Shown piece after piece: positions 1-10,404 of a stretch of DNA of 64,000 nucleotides. Under the pieces are notes generated by a model that saw nothing but the letters and a program-made list of their open reading frames with translations, was not told the DNA's origin and ran no database searches. The stretch is from Cytidiella melzeri (lineage: Eukaryota > Basidiomycota > Agaricomycetes > Polyporales > Irpicaceae): the NCBI GenBank assembly GCA_022592445.1, contig JABYQR010000017.1, positions 186,001 through 250,000 of the forward strand, read 5' to 3'. The position numbers were made by a program, and so were the translations under genes. The first letter of the stretch is position 1, and the number at the start of each line of letters is the position of its first letter.

Positions 1-49
1 CGGAGACAAATGACATGGATAGTCCAACAGAGACCGGATTTTTCCAACA

Positions 50-798
50 TTGTCACAAGTTTGCAGCCATAGGCACCTATCTAGAGCGCTTATTTTTTGG
101 CTAGGAGTGTTACCAGACCTAACCCTAACCAGGGTCACGTGACATCCTGCCTTATTTATCAATAGTCCAGACCCAAACCCTAGACTCAATCTGGAGCGGT
201 TCCAGATCAACCTAGGCTATTGTTCTATTGTTCCTCTTCCATTGATGGGGATTCCCCAGGGATTCCCCCAGGTCTTATTGTCCTATTGTCTTTCGACTAT
301 TGTCTTCTATCTATTGTTAGGGATTCCCCAGGGATTCCCCCAGTTTCTATTGTTCTATTGTTCCTATTCTATTGTTCTATTGTTCTATTGTTCTAGCTCT
401 ATTGTTCTCTGTACCCTGGTCCTTGACAGTTACTCAGGTCCTTGACAGTTACCCTGGTCCCTTATTGTTCTATTTTTACTCCAGCCCCACAGTTACTCCA
501 GTCCCTAGTGTGGGAACTGGTGCACAGACCACCTAGACACAGTATATATAGTACCCCTTACCCTCCCTGGTTCTGCATCTTGACCTCTTCGTCATTTGCA
601 CTGCCAGGTGAGTTACTCAATGTAACCTAGTATTAGTCTGATATTAACTTCGTCATTTGCACTGCCAGTATCCGGCCTCTGAGCCTGCTTGCCTGCTCAT
701 CATCGACTTTGGCCTTGTTGTCATTGTTGGAGATCCACTTCCACTTCCACTCCCCCTCTTCTTCGCCCTTGTTCAGGGTTTAGCAGTATAGCAGCAGT
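50..798 (+). repeat. LTR family B, solo or truncated
   Basis: A retrotransposon-LTR-like stretch. It has a TATATATA box (543-550), then a leader containing ATCTTGACCT (577-586) that is identical to the leader of LTR family A, then two 21-bp direct repeats (587-607 and 648-668) flanking a candidate intron. The promoter part (220-410) is packed with CTATTGTT motifs and contains two copies of a GGGATTCCCC-rich unit (246-272 and 311-340). No internal region follows: the right side is cut by the inverted family A LTR. The left border is uncertain and may lie outside the window. Assignment as an LTR is inferred from the shared TATA-leader-repeat layout. Confidence 0.55.
608..668 (+). other. Candidate leader intron in LTR family B
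   Basis: Sixty-one bp starting GTGAGT and ending CCAG, with TATTAAC as a possible branch point. It is bounded by two copies of the same 21-bp repeat, one ending at the donor and one ending at the acceptor. The layout is the same as in LTR family A. Splicing is inferred. Confidence 0.4.
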
Positions 799-1494
799 TG
801 CTCCACGACAACAAAGCTTGACGCAACAAAGAGGGACACAATGTGGACAACAACAAAAAGGTGGTGGCAGGCGTGAAGCACAGTGCTCTCACCAGCTATC
901 AGACTTTATGCAAATTGCTAGCCCAGTAAAGACCAAGAGGTCAAGATGGGGGGCTAGGAGCATACATGCAGCATCTTATATAGCTTCAGGGACCTGCGCA
1001 CAGCCATGCTAAGGGCAGGCTTTGCAAGAAGCCGTGTAAACAAAGAACAATAGAACTACCTAAAGGAGAACAATAGCTATTGTCTGGACTCTGCCAAGAC
1101 CTCTACTTGTGAGAGAATCTATCTAAAAGAAGACCAGTTATTGTATTCCATTCCCACACCTGTGAGAACACTCTACCATAAAGAGAACAATAGCGAAAGA
1201 ACAATAGAAGTCCATGTGAACAGTATCTATGACATCAAACCCTAGCTATGGGCTGAGCCATGTGGTTGTAGCCATGTGGTCTTACATAAGCTGAGTCATG
1301 TGCCAGTGTGACGTAGCAGCAAGTAACGTGACCATCCAGAGTGTCTAAGCCATGTGATTGGGCACTTAATAGACGTGCAAGGGGTTTTGCAGAGAGGGTT
1401 GCAACTAGGTTACAACTGGGTTTCAACCAGTTTTCAAAGGTAAAAACTAGAGGTAAAATGCAAAAAATAAGGACTAGTCAGGCCATCCACAACA
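799..1494 (-). repeat. Inverted solo LTR, family A
   Basis: This 696-bp segment is the reverse complement of the LTRs at 1945 and 8999, with scattered substitutions. It starts (minus strand) TGTTGTGGATGG and keeps the leader ATCTTGACCT. It differs from both other copies by lacking one of the two 20-bp direct repeats together with the DNA between them, so the candidate intron is precisely missing. No internal region is attached. With the 5' LTR at 1945-2703 it forms a long inverted repeat with a 450-bp spacer. Confidence 0.85.
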
Positions 1495-1944
1495 AATGTC
1501 TTCCCAAGGTGTGTATTGGAGTTGGGATTGGCTTCCTTGTATAACTGACCTCTCTGTTAGGTACTGCTGCTGCTTGTAAGGTTGAGAGGGAGAGGCAGAA
1601 GAGAGAGGAGAAGGCCAAGATGGCTCAACTCGAGGCAGAAGCAGAGGGAGGCCGAGGCTGAGGCTGAGCGGTTGAGGGCCAAAAAGGAGAAGGCAGCGAG
1701 GGAGAAAGCTGCAAAGGCAAAGAAAATGGCGGAGAGATCCCACTTCATTGCCATCTGCCAAAGCTTCAGGAACAAGTGGGGTTTCTCGTTAGACGCAATG
1801 TTGTCTTGGAGGCATTTGGAAAGGCCGTTGTAGTGCTGGAAGGAGCACATGCTTGTCCCATCCTGTTCAGAACGCATATCGAGTGAACTGAAGGTTGTAC
1901 AAGAAGATCAATTTGTCATACAGCATCTGGATGCTAGTTAATTT
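1495..1944. other. Spacer with coiled-coil coding remnant
   Basis: Unassigned DNA between the inverted LTR and the 5' LTR. The plus strand from about 1582 to 1833 reads as a Lys/Glu/Ala/Arg-rich helix followed by a short tail, which looks like a piece of an old open reading frame rather than a gene: there is no supported start and no domain I recognise. Nothing else is visible. Confidence 0.3.
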
Positions 1945-2454
1945 TGTCATGGATGGCCTGACTAGCCCTTAATTTTCGCAATTTACCTCTTGTTTTTATC
2001 TGTAAAACTCCGGGTTGCAGCTCAGTTGCAACCTTCTCTGCATAAACTCCCTTTTCACGTCTATTAAGCGCCCGTATCACGTGGCTTAGACGCTTCACAT
2101 GGTCACATTACTTGCTACTACGTCACACTGGCATGTGACTTAGCTTAAGTAAGACCACATGGCTACAACCACATGGCTCAGCCCATAGCTAGGGTTTGAC
2201 GTCATAGATACCGTTCACATGGGCTCCTTATTGTTCTTTCCCTATTGTTCTCTTTATGGAAGGATGTTCTCACAGGTGTGGGAATGGAATACAATAGTTG
2301 GTCTCCTTTTAGATAGATTCTCTCACGATTAGAGTTCTTGGCAAGGTCTAGACAATAGCTATTGTTCTCCTTTAGGTAGTTCTTTTGTTCTTCGTTCACA
2401 CGGCTTCTTGCAAAGCCTGCCCTCAACATGGTCTGTGCGCAGGTCCCTGAAGTC

Positions 2455-2462
2455 TATATATA
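2455..2462 (+). promoter_or_regulatory. LTR TATA box
   Basis: TATATATA lies 35 bp upstream of the leader at 2490-2499 (ATCTCGACCT; ATCTTGACCT in the other copies), so transcription would be expected to start at or near that leader. The equivalent box in family B is 34 bp from the same leader. Confidence 0.6.
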
Positions 2463-2519
2463 CTGCTACATGTACGCTCCTAGCCCCCCATCTCGACCTC
2501 TTGGTCTTTACTGGGCTAG

Positions 2520-2586
2520 GTAAGCCACCCCCTCTTGTACTATATAGCTGGTAGTACAAATGCTAACTTGGTCTTTACTGGGCTAG
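2520..2586 (+). other. Candidate intron in 5' LTR leader
   Basis: 67 bp starting GTAAGC and ending GGGCTAG, with the branch-point match TGCTAAC (2561-2567) about 20 nt before the acceptor. A 20-bp sequence ending GGGCTAG is present once just before the donor and once at the acceptor. In the 3' LTR the same interval is 9571-9637 and the branch point is the textbook TACTAAC. Splicing would leave one copy of the repeat. Confidence 0.55.
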
Positions 2587-2705
2587 ATACTTGTATAAAG
2601 TCTGATAGCTGGTGAGAGCACTGTGCTACATGCCTGCCACCACCTACTCATCGATATCCACATCGTGTCCCTGTCTGTCACATCGAGCCCTGTCTCCGTG
2701 ACATT

Positions 2706-2715
2706 AGGTCAAGAT
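2706..2715 (+). promoter_or_regulatory. Self-primer binding site
   Basis: AGGTCAAGAT, two bases inside the 5' LTR, is the exact reverse complement of the leader ATCTTGACCT found 34-35 bp below the TATA box in the 3' LTR (9541-9550), the inverted LTR and family B. The 5' LTR has one change in the leader (ATCTCGACCT). No tRNA-like TGG site is present here. This is the layout of Tf1/sushi elements, which prime with the 5' end of their own mRNA. Confidence 0.65.
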
Positions 2716-2849
2716 CATTGTGTAAACCCTGGGTTCCCCACTCCCACTGTTTTAAAAAGTTTATTCCTGTTTGACGAGTACATCTCCGGTCTCCTCATAC
2801 CGTTGAGCTACACTTACGTCGTCCGTTTCTACCCCCTGCGTGTTGTCTA

Positions 2850-3578
2850 GTGCCTAAGGACACACGCCCCCGTTTTTCTAAGAACCTCCCTGCCACTGAG
2901 CCTCAGCTCAAGAGGTCTCTTCCATCATCCTTCCTTGACGCTCTTGCTGAAAAGCGTAAGAACGGTCAACCTCATCGCTGGTCTGACAAAGACCTGGTCA
3001 CTGGCGCAAAGTACGTGTCCAAAAAGCCACCTGTCAAAGGCATCACCATCACCGTCCCCTCCTACGAAGAGAATCGACAACTTCGCGCTTCTGCCCGAGC
3101 CTACGGAGAACGTGCAGCCGAGGAACGTGCTAGAACTCTTGCCAAGCAACAAACTCACAAGCCAACTCTCGCTGAGCAGCTGGCCAAACTTCCCCCGCCC
3201 ACTCCCGCTCCCGCTGCACCCAAACCGGTGTTGATAGACTTCAAGAAGCTATCACCAGTTGACCTTGTTGGCATCTTCAGGCCAAAACTCACTGCGGTTC
3301 GCACCCGCCTACAAGCTCTCACAGAGCTACAAGAACTTCTCAACTGCGCAGACCCCGACCATTGCCGCGCGCTACTTCACCTCGTCAACAAAGTCAATCG
3401 CTTCCTCAATCGACTTGACGAGCTCGCACCCGTCACAGCCGACCACGAGTGCCAACTCCTAGACTGGGGTTGCAAAGCAATTGGGAAAGTTCCGTTTAAG
3501 CAGCTTCGTAAGAACTATAGCAAAGTTCTTGCGCAACTTAACGTAGTTAATAACAATAGCTACTTCGAGTGGATCTAG
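2850..3578 (+). pseudogene. Extra ORF upstream of gag
   Basis: A 242-codon frame between the 5' LTR and gag. The protein is basic at the N-terminus, has Ala/Glu/Arg-rich and Pro-rich middle parts and a helical C-terminal third with no cysteine knuckle. I do not recognise a domain. The frame contains no ATG at all: it opens at a GTG directly after TCTAG. Either the start codon has mutated, or the frame is entered by splicing with TCTAG as the acceptor. It could be an extra gag-like or accessory protein of this element family. Confidence 0.5.
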
Positions 3579-3811
3579 ACAATCCACAGTTTTTTCCTAC
3601 CACGTCTTGTGATAATTGTATACATTTCTTTGACTCCAATCTAGTCACCGACGACCACTTCTACGGAGGACGATTTTACGAGTGTGACGACCAACCCTGT
3701 CCAAATTGATACACTCAGGCAGACTCCACTGAAGCCGTCAACAACGAGTACTACTCTGAGCATTATCAGACACCAAACGAAGAAAATCTACTCCTGATCA
3801 CAGCACAAGAC

Positions 3812-5062
3812 ATGGACCAAAACCAGCAGAACGCTGCTCCTGACACCGCCCCAGCTGCCGCTGCCAACCTGAGTGCTCAGGACATCCTCAACATGTTCGG
3901 GGTCCTGACACAAAGAATGATGGACCTCACCAATCAGGTAGCTGCCTTGGCAGCTGTTCAGGCACCAGCCATTGCTGCGGCCACACACACGTCCCGAGAA
4001 CGGATTATTGTCGAAAAGCCGGTGTCGTTCAAGGGAAAGACATCGTCGGAAGCAAGGCTCTTCCGTCACGCATTCATAGTCTGGGCCCAGAACCAGGGAA
4101 AAGCGTTCTTCCAACAGGACATGCAAGGCCAGGTCCGGGTGGACAACAATGGCGCGAGGATCTTCAATCCTCACAAACTCATCACCAGTGCCCTGTCGTT
4201 CATGCAGGACAACGCTGCCAACTGGGCCCGCCCTCATATTGAGGAGTTGGCCAGTGGTAAACCAGCTTTTGGCAATAGCTGGGATACATTTATCAAGGCT
4301 TTCAAAGCCAAATTTGAGCCAATAGATGCTGTCATGGAGGCTAAAACGAAAATAGCCAACATGAAGCAAGGCAATAAGACCTTTGCCGTTCACATCTCCG
4401 AGTTTGAGACCTGGGCCCCTCGCACTGGCTGGAGCCAGCAGGACCTTTTCGACCGTCTCAAGTCTAGCTTGAGTACGGAGTACCTTCAGCGCATCTCTTA
4501 CTTCCAGACCCGCGCCACCACTTATGATGCACTGAAGGACCAGTGCAAGGCAGTTGATGCTCAACTCGCTAATCTGCAAAACAGCACGGGCAAAGTCATG
4601 GTGGACAGCTCACCGGGGCACGGCAAGTCCCATCAGCAGGTCTTCCGCGATCCCAACGCTATGGAGATTGACGCCTCCCATTTCTCTGCCTCCTTCGATG
4701 CGCTCTTCGCAGGTCTAGGCAAACAGGAGATCTTCCAGAAATGGAAGAAAGAGATGAGCAAGCGCTGCTCGGTTTGTGGTTCTGAGAGCCACAAGAAAAG
4801 GGACTCGAAGCACCCAGATGACCCGGTCTGCAACCACTGCGGTGGTACCGGTCATTGGGGGGCGGTTTGTCTGAAAAGACTTCAAGGCGTCCCTAAGGGA
4901 CAAAAAGTTGCTGCCACCTCGTCGACCTCGTCGACTACTACTACGCCGAAGCAAGACACATCCAATGACAAGGATGCTAAGATTGCTGCGCTCAAGGACA
5001 TGCTGGACATCCAGAAGAAGCAAATGGATGAAATGGCTGCCAAAATCAATGCGGTTTTTTGA
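3812..5062 (+). CDS. Gag polyprotein of family A element
   Basis: 416 aa. It is the structural protein of the retrotransposon particle. An N-terminal disordered Pro/Ala part is followed by the Ty3-type capsid region with conserved Trp and Phe positions, then two zinc-knuckle-like motifs near residues 315-355: the second is a proper CX2CX4HX4C (CNHC...H...C), the first lacks its last cysteine. The C-terminus is a short predicted coiled coil. The frame is intact from a good ATG, unlike pol. It ends in TGA (5060-5062) directly after a run of six T, and pol continues in the -1 frame, so a -1 ribosomal shift at the T run is a reasonable guess. Confidence 0.85.
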   Translation: MDQNQQNAAPDTAPAAAANLSAQDILNMFGVLTQRMMDLTNQVAALAAVQAPAIAAATHTSRERIIVEKPVSFKGKTSSEARLFRHAFIVWAQNQGKAFFQQDMQGQVRVDNNGARIFNPHKLITSALSFMQDNAANWARPHIEELASGKPAFGNSWDTFIKAFKAKFEPIDAVMEAKTKIANMKQGNKTFAVHISEFETWAPRTGWSQQDLFDRLKSSLSTEYLQRISYFQTRATTYDALKDQCKAVDAQLANLQNSTGKVMVDSSPGHGKSHQQVFRDPNAMEIDASHFSASFDALFAGLGKQEIFQKWKKEMSKRCSVCGSESHKKRDSKHPDDPVCNHCGGTGHWGAVCLKRLQGVPKGQKVAATSSTSSTTTTPKQDTSNDKDAKIAALKDMLDIQKKQMDEMAAKINAVF

Positions 5063-8000
5063 AGCGGACTCGTGACACAGCCGCAGCTGCAAGTCCCCCA
5101 GATACCCTGTCCTTGCCTCCTTCGTTGTCCTCCTCGTCTTCTGCCTCGTCTTCCTTGTGTACAACGTCTACTCCATGCCCGTCGTCTACTATCTCCTCGT
5201 GTACTATATCATTGCTAGATCGGTTATCGTCTCATTTCCGTATACATGTACTAGTTAAAGGTCTGAATAGAAGCATTCACATTCCTGCTATGATCGATTC
5301 AGGAGCTACGGCTTTATTCATCAGTCACCAGTTCGTCAAGAAGCATAAGATTATTCAGCACCCACTCGAAAGGGTCATCTCATTGCATAACATTGACGGA
5401 ACTAATAATAAAGCTGGCAGATTAACGCACTTCGTTCGCCTTACACTCACAGTCGGAGATCACACGGAAAAGGCAGAGTTTCTCATCACGGACTTAGGTC
5501 CAGAAGACGTCATTCTTGGGCTACCATGGCTCAAGCGCGTAAACCCTACTGTCAACTGGGAAAAAGGAGAAATGACAATTCCGAGCGGCTCGGAAGAATC
5601 TCCTGATGAACCTTTCCAGAAGGTTGACGGTAATTGCAAAGAACGTAGACAGTGGGTCAAAGCCGGTATTATTCAAGACACCACGACGAAGTCTGGTGTA
5701 TGGCCGGCTTCACCTACTCTACTAAGCTTGCTGCCGAAGCAAACAAAGCTAAAGCTCAGCGCTCCTTCGAAGACATCGTTCCATCAGAGTACCACAGACA
5801 CGCTAAAGTCTTCTCTGAGGAAGAGTCTAATTGGCTACCCCAGCATCAGCCCTGGGACCATTCGATTGATCTCAAACCAGACGCTCCTGAGATCATCAAA
5901 TCGAAAGTTTATCCTATGCCCCTGAACAAACAAGCCGAGCTTGACAAGTTCATTCAGGAGAACCTATCAAAAGGTTACATCACGCCTTCTAAGTCTCCGA
6001 TGGCTTCTCCAGTCTTCTTCATCAAAAAGAAGGACAACAAACTCCGACTTATTCAGGACTACCGCAAACTCAACGACATCACGGTAAAGAATCGTTACCC
6101 ACTACCGCTTGCTACCGACATTATCAACAAGCTCAAGGGTGCAAAGATCTTCACCAAGTTCGATGTTGTTGGGGATATCACAATGTCCGCATCAAAGAAG
6201 GAGATGAATACAAAGCAGCTTTCGTTACCAACCGAGGACTCTTTGAACCTAAAGTCATGTTCTTTGGTCTCACGAACTCACCCGCTACCTTCCAAGCTCT
6301 GATGGACAACATCTTCGCCGACCTCGTTGCCGAGGGCAAGGTGGCTGTCTATCTAGATGACATCTTGATCTGGAGTAACAACCTGACAGAGCACCGCAAG
6401 GTTGTTCATGAAGTCCTGAGCGACTTCAGCAGCACGATCTGTATCTTCGTCCGGAAAAGTGCGAGTTTGAGAAATCTGAGATCGAGTACCTCGGGTTGAT
6501 CATTCGCGCGGCGAAGTAGCTATGGACCCTGTCAAAGTCCAAGCAGTTTCTACGTGGCCCACACCCAAGAACCTCAAAGAAGTTAGAGGTTCATCAGGTT
6601 TGCCAACTTCTACCGCCGCTTCATTCAGGACTTCTCAAAGCACGCACGGCCTCTACACGACCTGACTAAGAAGGACGTACCATTCGTCTGGGGTCCAGCA
6701 CAACAGACTGCCTTCACATTGCTAAAGAAGGCCTTTACCACTAAGCCTATCTTGGCAGTCTGGGACCCTGAACTCCCACACGTCTAGAAGTGATGCCTCG
6801 GGCTATGCAACCGGTGGAATCATCTCCCAGAAATCAAAGGAAGATGGATTCTACCACCCTATCGCCTACCGGTCCGCATCTATGACTGAAGCAGAGCGTA
6901 ACTACAAAATCTTTGATCGGGAGATGTTAGCCATCACCGAGGCTCTCAAAGATTGGCGCCACTACCTTGAAGGGCTCAAGGAACCGTTTGAGATCTGGAC
7001 AGATCACGCGAACCTGCAGTACTGGAAAACTGCCAACACCTCACTCAAGCACGTTGGTCACTACTCTTGGCTGACTTCGACTTCGTCTTGGTACACAAGC
7101 CTGGCAGTACCATGATACACGCTGATCCCTCTCTCGTCTTCACTCCACGCTGTCACGGACAAAGAAGACAACAAGGATCAGGTGGTACTAAAACCGGAAC
7201 ACTTCCGGATCCTCGCTACCAGTGCACTTGCCACTGCTTCTCCACTCGAATCAAAGATCCGAGAATGCACGGAGCAAGAAGCAGAAGTCGCACAAGCTCT
7301 GGCTACCCTTCGAAAGAAGGGTCCTCGCAAACTTGTCGGCGGTTTACTGAATGGGAAGAGAGTGACGGACTCATCTACTACAAGGGAAAACTCTATATCC
7401 CTAACAACAAAGAGCTCCGTCACGAAATTGTCAAATCTTGCCATGACACACCCGCGGCTGGTCATCCGGGCAAACACGGCACCATAGAGCTAGTCTCACA
7501 ACACTATTGGTGGCCGAAGATGAATGCCTTCGTAGAGACTTACGTACTAGGCTGTGATCGCTGTCAGCGTTACAAGTCGCTCCACATCCTAAAGCAGTAC
7601 TACAGCCTCAGGAAACTCCGGCCGGACCTTGGGAACACATTGGTGTAGATCTCATCACTCAGCTGCCACCCTCTAAGGGATTCGATTCGATCGCGGTCTA
7701 CGTTGACCACTACTCCGATCAAACGCACATCATCCCTACTACCACTAAGGTTAACGCTGAGGGGATTGCCGATCTACACTACAAAGAAGTATTCCAACTT
7801 CACGGCATTCCCAAGAAGGTGTTCTCTGACCGAGGACCCCAGTTTGCAGCGCGCTTCATGCGTGCGCTCTATCACCGCTAGGCATAGAGACTGGTTTTAC
7901 GACGCCTATCATCCGCAAGGAAATGGCAAAGTCGAACGCAAAAACCAGGATATCGAACAGTACTGCGTCTATTCTGTCAGCAACGACAAGACGACTGGGT

Positions 8001-8700
8001 CGATCATCTGCCGGCGGCTGAGTTTGCACTCAACTCGCGAGTACATGCGGGTAACTCACAAACACCGTTTGAAGTCATCTACGGATATGCCCCGACTTCA
8101 CCATACCAGTCGGCAAGCAAAGCAATATCCATCACTCGATGAGCGCCTTGACAACATGGCTCGAGTACGCAAGGAGACCGAAGCAGCTCTTCGTCTAAGC
8201 AAAGAAAAGATGAAGCAACTTACGAGTCTGAGAAGCGCTCTCCACGGTCTTCCAAGTAGGGGACATGGTCTGGCTGAATGCTAAGAACGTCCAGATCCAC
8301 CAGGCTACCCCTAAACTCGGTCCTCGACAACTCGGCCCGTACAAGGTCATCGAACGCATTGGCGATCTGATTACAAACTCGATCTACCCAGCTATCTCCG
8401 AATCCACCCTGTCTTCCATATCAACCGTCTAAGTCCCTGGCACACAACGGCAAAGACGTACCTCCACCTCCTGATCCTATTGTCATAGAGGAGAAGACAG
8501 TACGTCGTCGAAAAGTGCTAGACAGCAGGCTACACGGACGATGGAAGAAATTGCAATTCCTGTCAAATGGGAAGGGTATTCAGACGGACACAATAGCTGG
8601 GAACCAGTAGAAAACCTCGAGAATAGTCAAGAAGCGATTGACACTTCTACAAAGCAAACCCCGGAGCGCCCGGGTCATCAAAGCTTCACTCTTCGCGGAT
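5059..8700 (+). pseudogene. Pol (PR-RT-RH-IN-chromodomain), many frameshifts
   Basis: Degenerate pol. Recognisable parts in order: aspartic protease with DSGA (about 5296-5307) and ILGLPWL; reverse transcriptase split over at least three frames, with the YLDD active site at 6350-6361; RNase H around 6790-7060; the integrase HHCC zinc finger at about 7420-7580; the DDE core with its residues near 7645, 7828 and 7940; a chromodomain near 8500-8640 with the aromatic cage pattern ending VKWEGY..NSWEP. Shifts occur near 5650, 6180, 6450, 6600, 6790, 7080, 7600, 7880 and 8270 and an in-frame stop lies near 6785. The chromodomain suggests the ancestor targeted heterochromatin. Confidence 0.85.
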
Positions 8701-8985
8701 CTCCGCTCGCACTTTCGGGAATTCAATACCCAGACCGACCCCGCTTTCCTTCGCACGATCTATCCATCTACATACATCTTAGCTGGGATGAAGGCAAACA
8801 CATCGGTCTGGATATCTCAAGAACATCACACTGACGGGTAACGTCGAGTCAACGACACCAGAAGGGGAGAAATTCCTAGCATCCTTCTGACTAGACAATC
8901 GGGGCAATTCTGCTGAATCCCTGTAGACGGGTAGAAGACCTCTATCACCACAGCACAGTGATGCTTCGCGAGGACGCTCGATTTT

Positions 8986-8995
8986 AGGAGGGGGG
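8986..8995 (+). promoter_or_regulatory. Polypurine tract of family A element
   Basis: AGGAGGGGGG, three bases before the 3' LTR; the usual plus-strand primer of LTR elements. Confidence 0.75.
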
Positions 8996-8998
8996 TAA

Positions 8999-9753
8999 TG
9001 TCATGGATGGCCTGACTAGCCCTTAATTTTTGCAATTTACCTCTTGTTTTTATCTGTAAAACTCCGGGCTGCAGCTCAGTTGCAACCTTCTCTGCATAAC
9101 TCCCTTTTCACGTCTATTAAGCGCCCGTATCACGTGGCTTAGATGCTCCACACGGTCACATTACTTGCTACTACGTCACACTGGCATGTGACTTAGCTTA
9201 AGTAAGACCACATGGCTACAACACATGGCTCAGCCCATAGCTAGGGTTTGACGTCATAGATACCGTTCACATGGGCTCCTTATTGTTCTTTCCTTATTGT
9301 TCTCTTTATGGAAGGATGTTCTCACAGGTGTGGGAATGGAATACAATAGTTGGTCTCCTTTTAGATAGATTCTCTCATGAGTAGAGTTCTTGGCAAGGTC
9401 TAGACAATAGCTATTGTTCTCCTTTAGGTAGTTCTTTTGTTCTTTGTTCACACGGCTTCTTGCAAAGCCTGCCCTCAACATGGTCTGTGTGCAGGTCCCT
9501 GAAGTCTATATATACTGCTGCATGTACGCTCCTAGCCCCCATCTTGACCTCTTGGTCTTTACTGGGCTAGGTAAGCAACCCCCTCTTGTACTACATAGCT
9601 GGTAGTAACAATACTAACTTGGTCTTTACTGGGCTAGATTTCTGAACAAGTTTGATAGCTGGTGAACGCATTGTGCTTCATGCCTGCCACCACCCTTTTG
9701 TCGACATCTACATTGTGTCCCTGTTTGTCACGTCGAGCCCCGTCTCCGTGTCA
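8999..9753 (+). repeat. 3' LTR of family A element
   Basis: 755 bp, starts TGTCATGG, ends GTCA. Carries TATATATA (9507-9514), the leader ATCTTGACCT (9541-9550) that matches the primer site perfectly, and the 67-bp candidate intron (9571-9637, branch point TACTAAC). Confidence 0.92.
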
Positions 9754-10161
9754 ATGACTGTTAGTATACACTCTGAGTAGCATCACTGTATATGTTACCA
9801 CCACTTCATTGGAGCTTGGTCTGTTCTGTTGTCTTGCAACTGGACAGTGCTACTACATAGACTTTGAAAAAATTGGAACATGTACACTAATATACACAGG
9901 TGGCCACAGCTACAATCAATGACATTTACCTGCTCCAGATATGTTGTTATTTTAGGTTTGCCGCCTCATTTTTATTTGTATCCATTTGTTCCCGCTGCCC
10001 GCCTTCATCATTCCGCACGGATTACTTGCTTCGACATTCCACTTTTGTCTTATCCGTTTTGCTAAAATAATATAAAAGCCTTGTATTCTTGTAGCTACTC
10101 AATAACATTGTGTTCTTGATATTCGAGCCCCCTTCCCGTGCGCACATCAAAAACCTTGCAA
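9754..10161. other. Unassigned, AT-rich spacer
   Basis: No gene or repeat recognised between the 3' LTR and the hAT remnant. Confidence 0.3.
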
Positions 10162-10404
10162 CTACAACAAGATAGACACACCATTGAGATACTCAATACT
10201 CTCACCAAGCCCAATCTGTAACCACTCCTTTGAGATGACAGTCTTTGATGTCTTCCTGGCCCCAAGAGATAAGTGAGAGTCTCTCAAAGTATGTCTGCAT
10301 GATGAGAATAGCCTCTCAACTGAGATACTGACACCAGGAATTGCAAGAATGTCTTGTGCAATGTGAGAGAGGGTGGGAAAAACCTTTGCATGACTCTGTT
10401 ATGC
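10162..10404 (-). pseudogene. hAT transposase C-terminal fragment
   Basis: The minus strand encodes about 80 residues ending in TAG (10162-10164) that match the hAT-family dimerisation region: ILAIPGVSISVERLFSS, then a helix with SLGARKTSKTVISKEWL. This block is characteristic of fungal and plant hAT (Ac-like) transposases. An in-frame stop occurs just upstream and the catalytic part is absent, so this is a relic. Nearby DNA up to 10,800 shows no further transposase frame. Confidence 0.8.

Larger units (their letters stand above)
1945..2703 (+). repeat. 5' LTR of family A element
   Basis: 759 bp, starts TGTCATGG and ends GACA. Near identical to the copy at 8999-9753, with a modest number of substitutions and small indels, so the insertion is not recent. 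Contains the promoter (TATATATA 2455-2462), the primer leader and a candidate intron. Confidence 0.92.
1945..9753 (+). mobile_element. Ty3/Gypsy chromovirus, frame-broken (family A)
   Basis: A complete LTR retrotransposon by structure: 5' LTR 1945-2703, internal region, polypurine tract AGGAGGGGGG (8986-8995), 3' LTR 8999-9753. LTRs start TG and end CA. It encodes gag, then protease, reverse transcriptase, RNase H and integrase in the Ty3 order, and a chromodomain at the end, which places it with chromoviruses. The pol frame is broken many times, so it cannot be autonomous. A self-priming signal and not a tRNA-type site follows the 5' LTR, as in the Tf1/sushi group. No matching target duplication was found (AATTT left, ATGAC right), so one border may have been rearranged. 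Confidence 0.92.

Noticed and set aside
112..132. Telomere-like CCTAACCCTAACC near the window start
   Set aside because: Only two units, inside LTR-like sequence and far too short for a telomere or interstitial array.
3788..4579. 263-codon minus frame antisense to gag
   Set aside because: Shadow of the gag coding strand; gag has zinc knuckles and a normal context.
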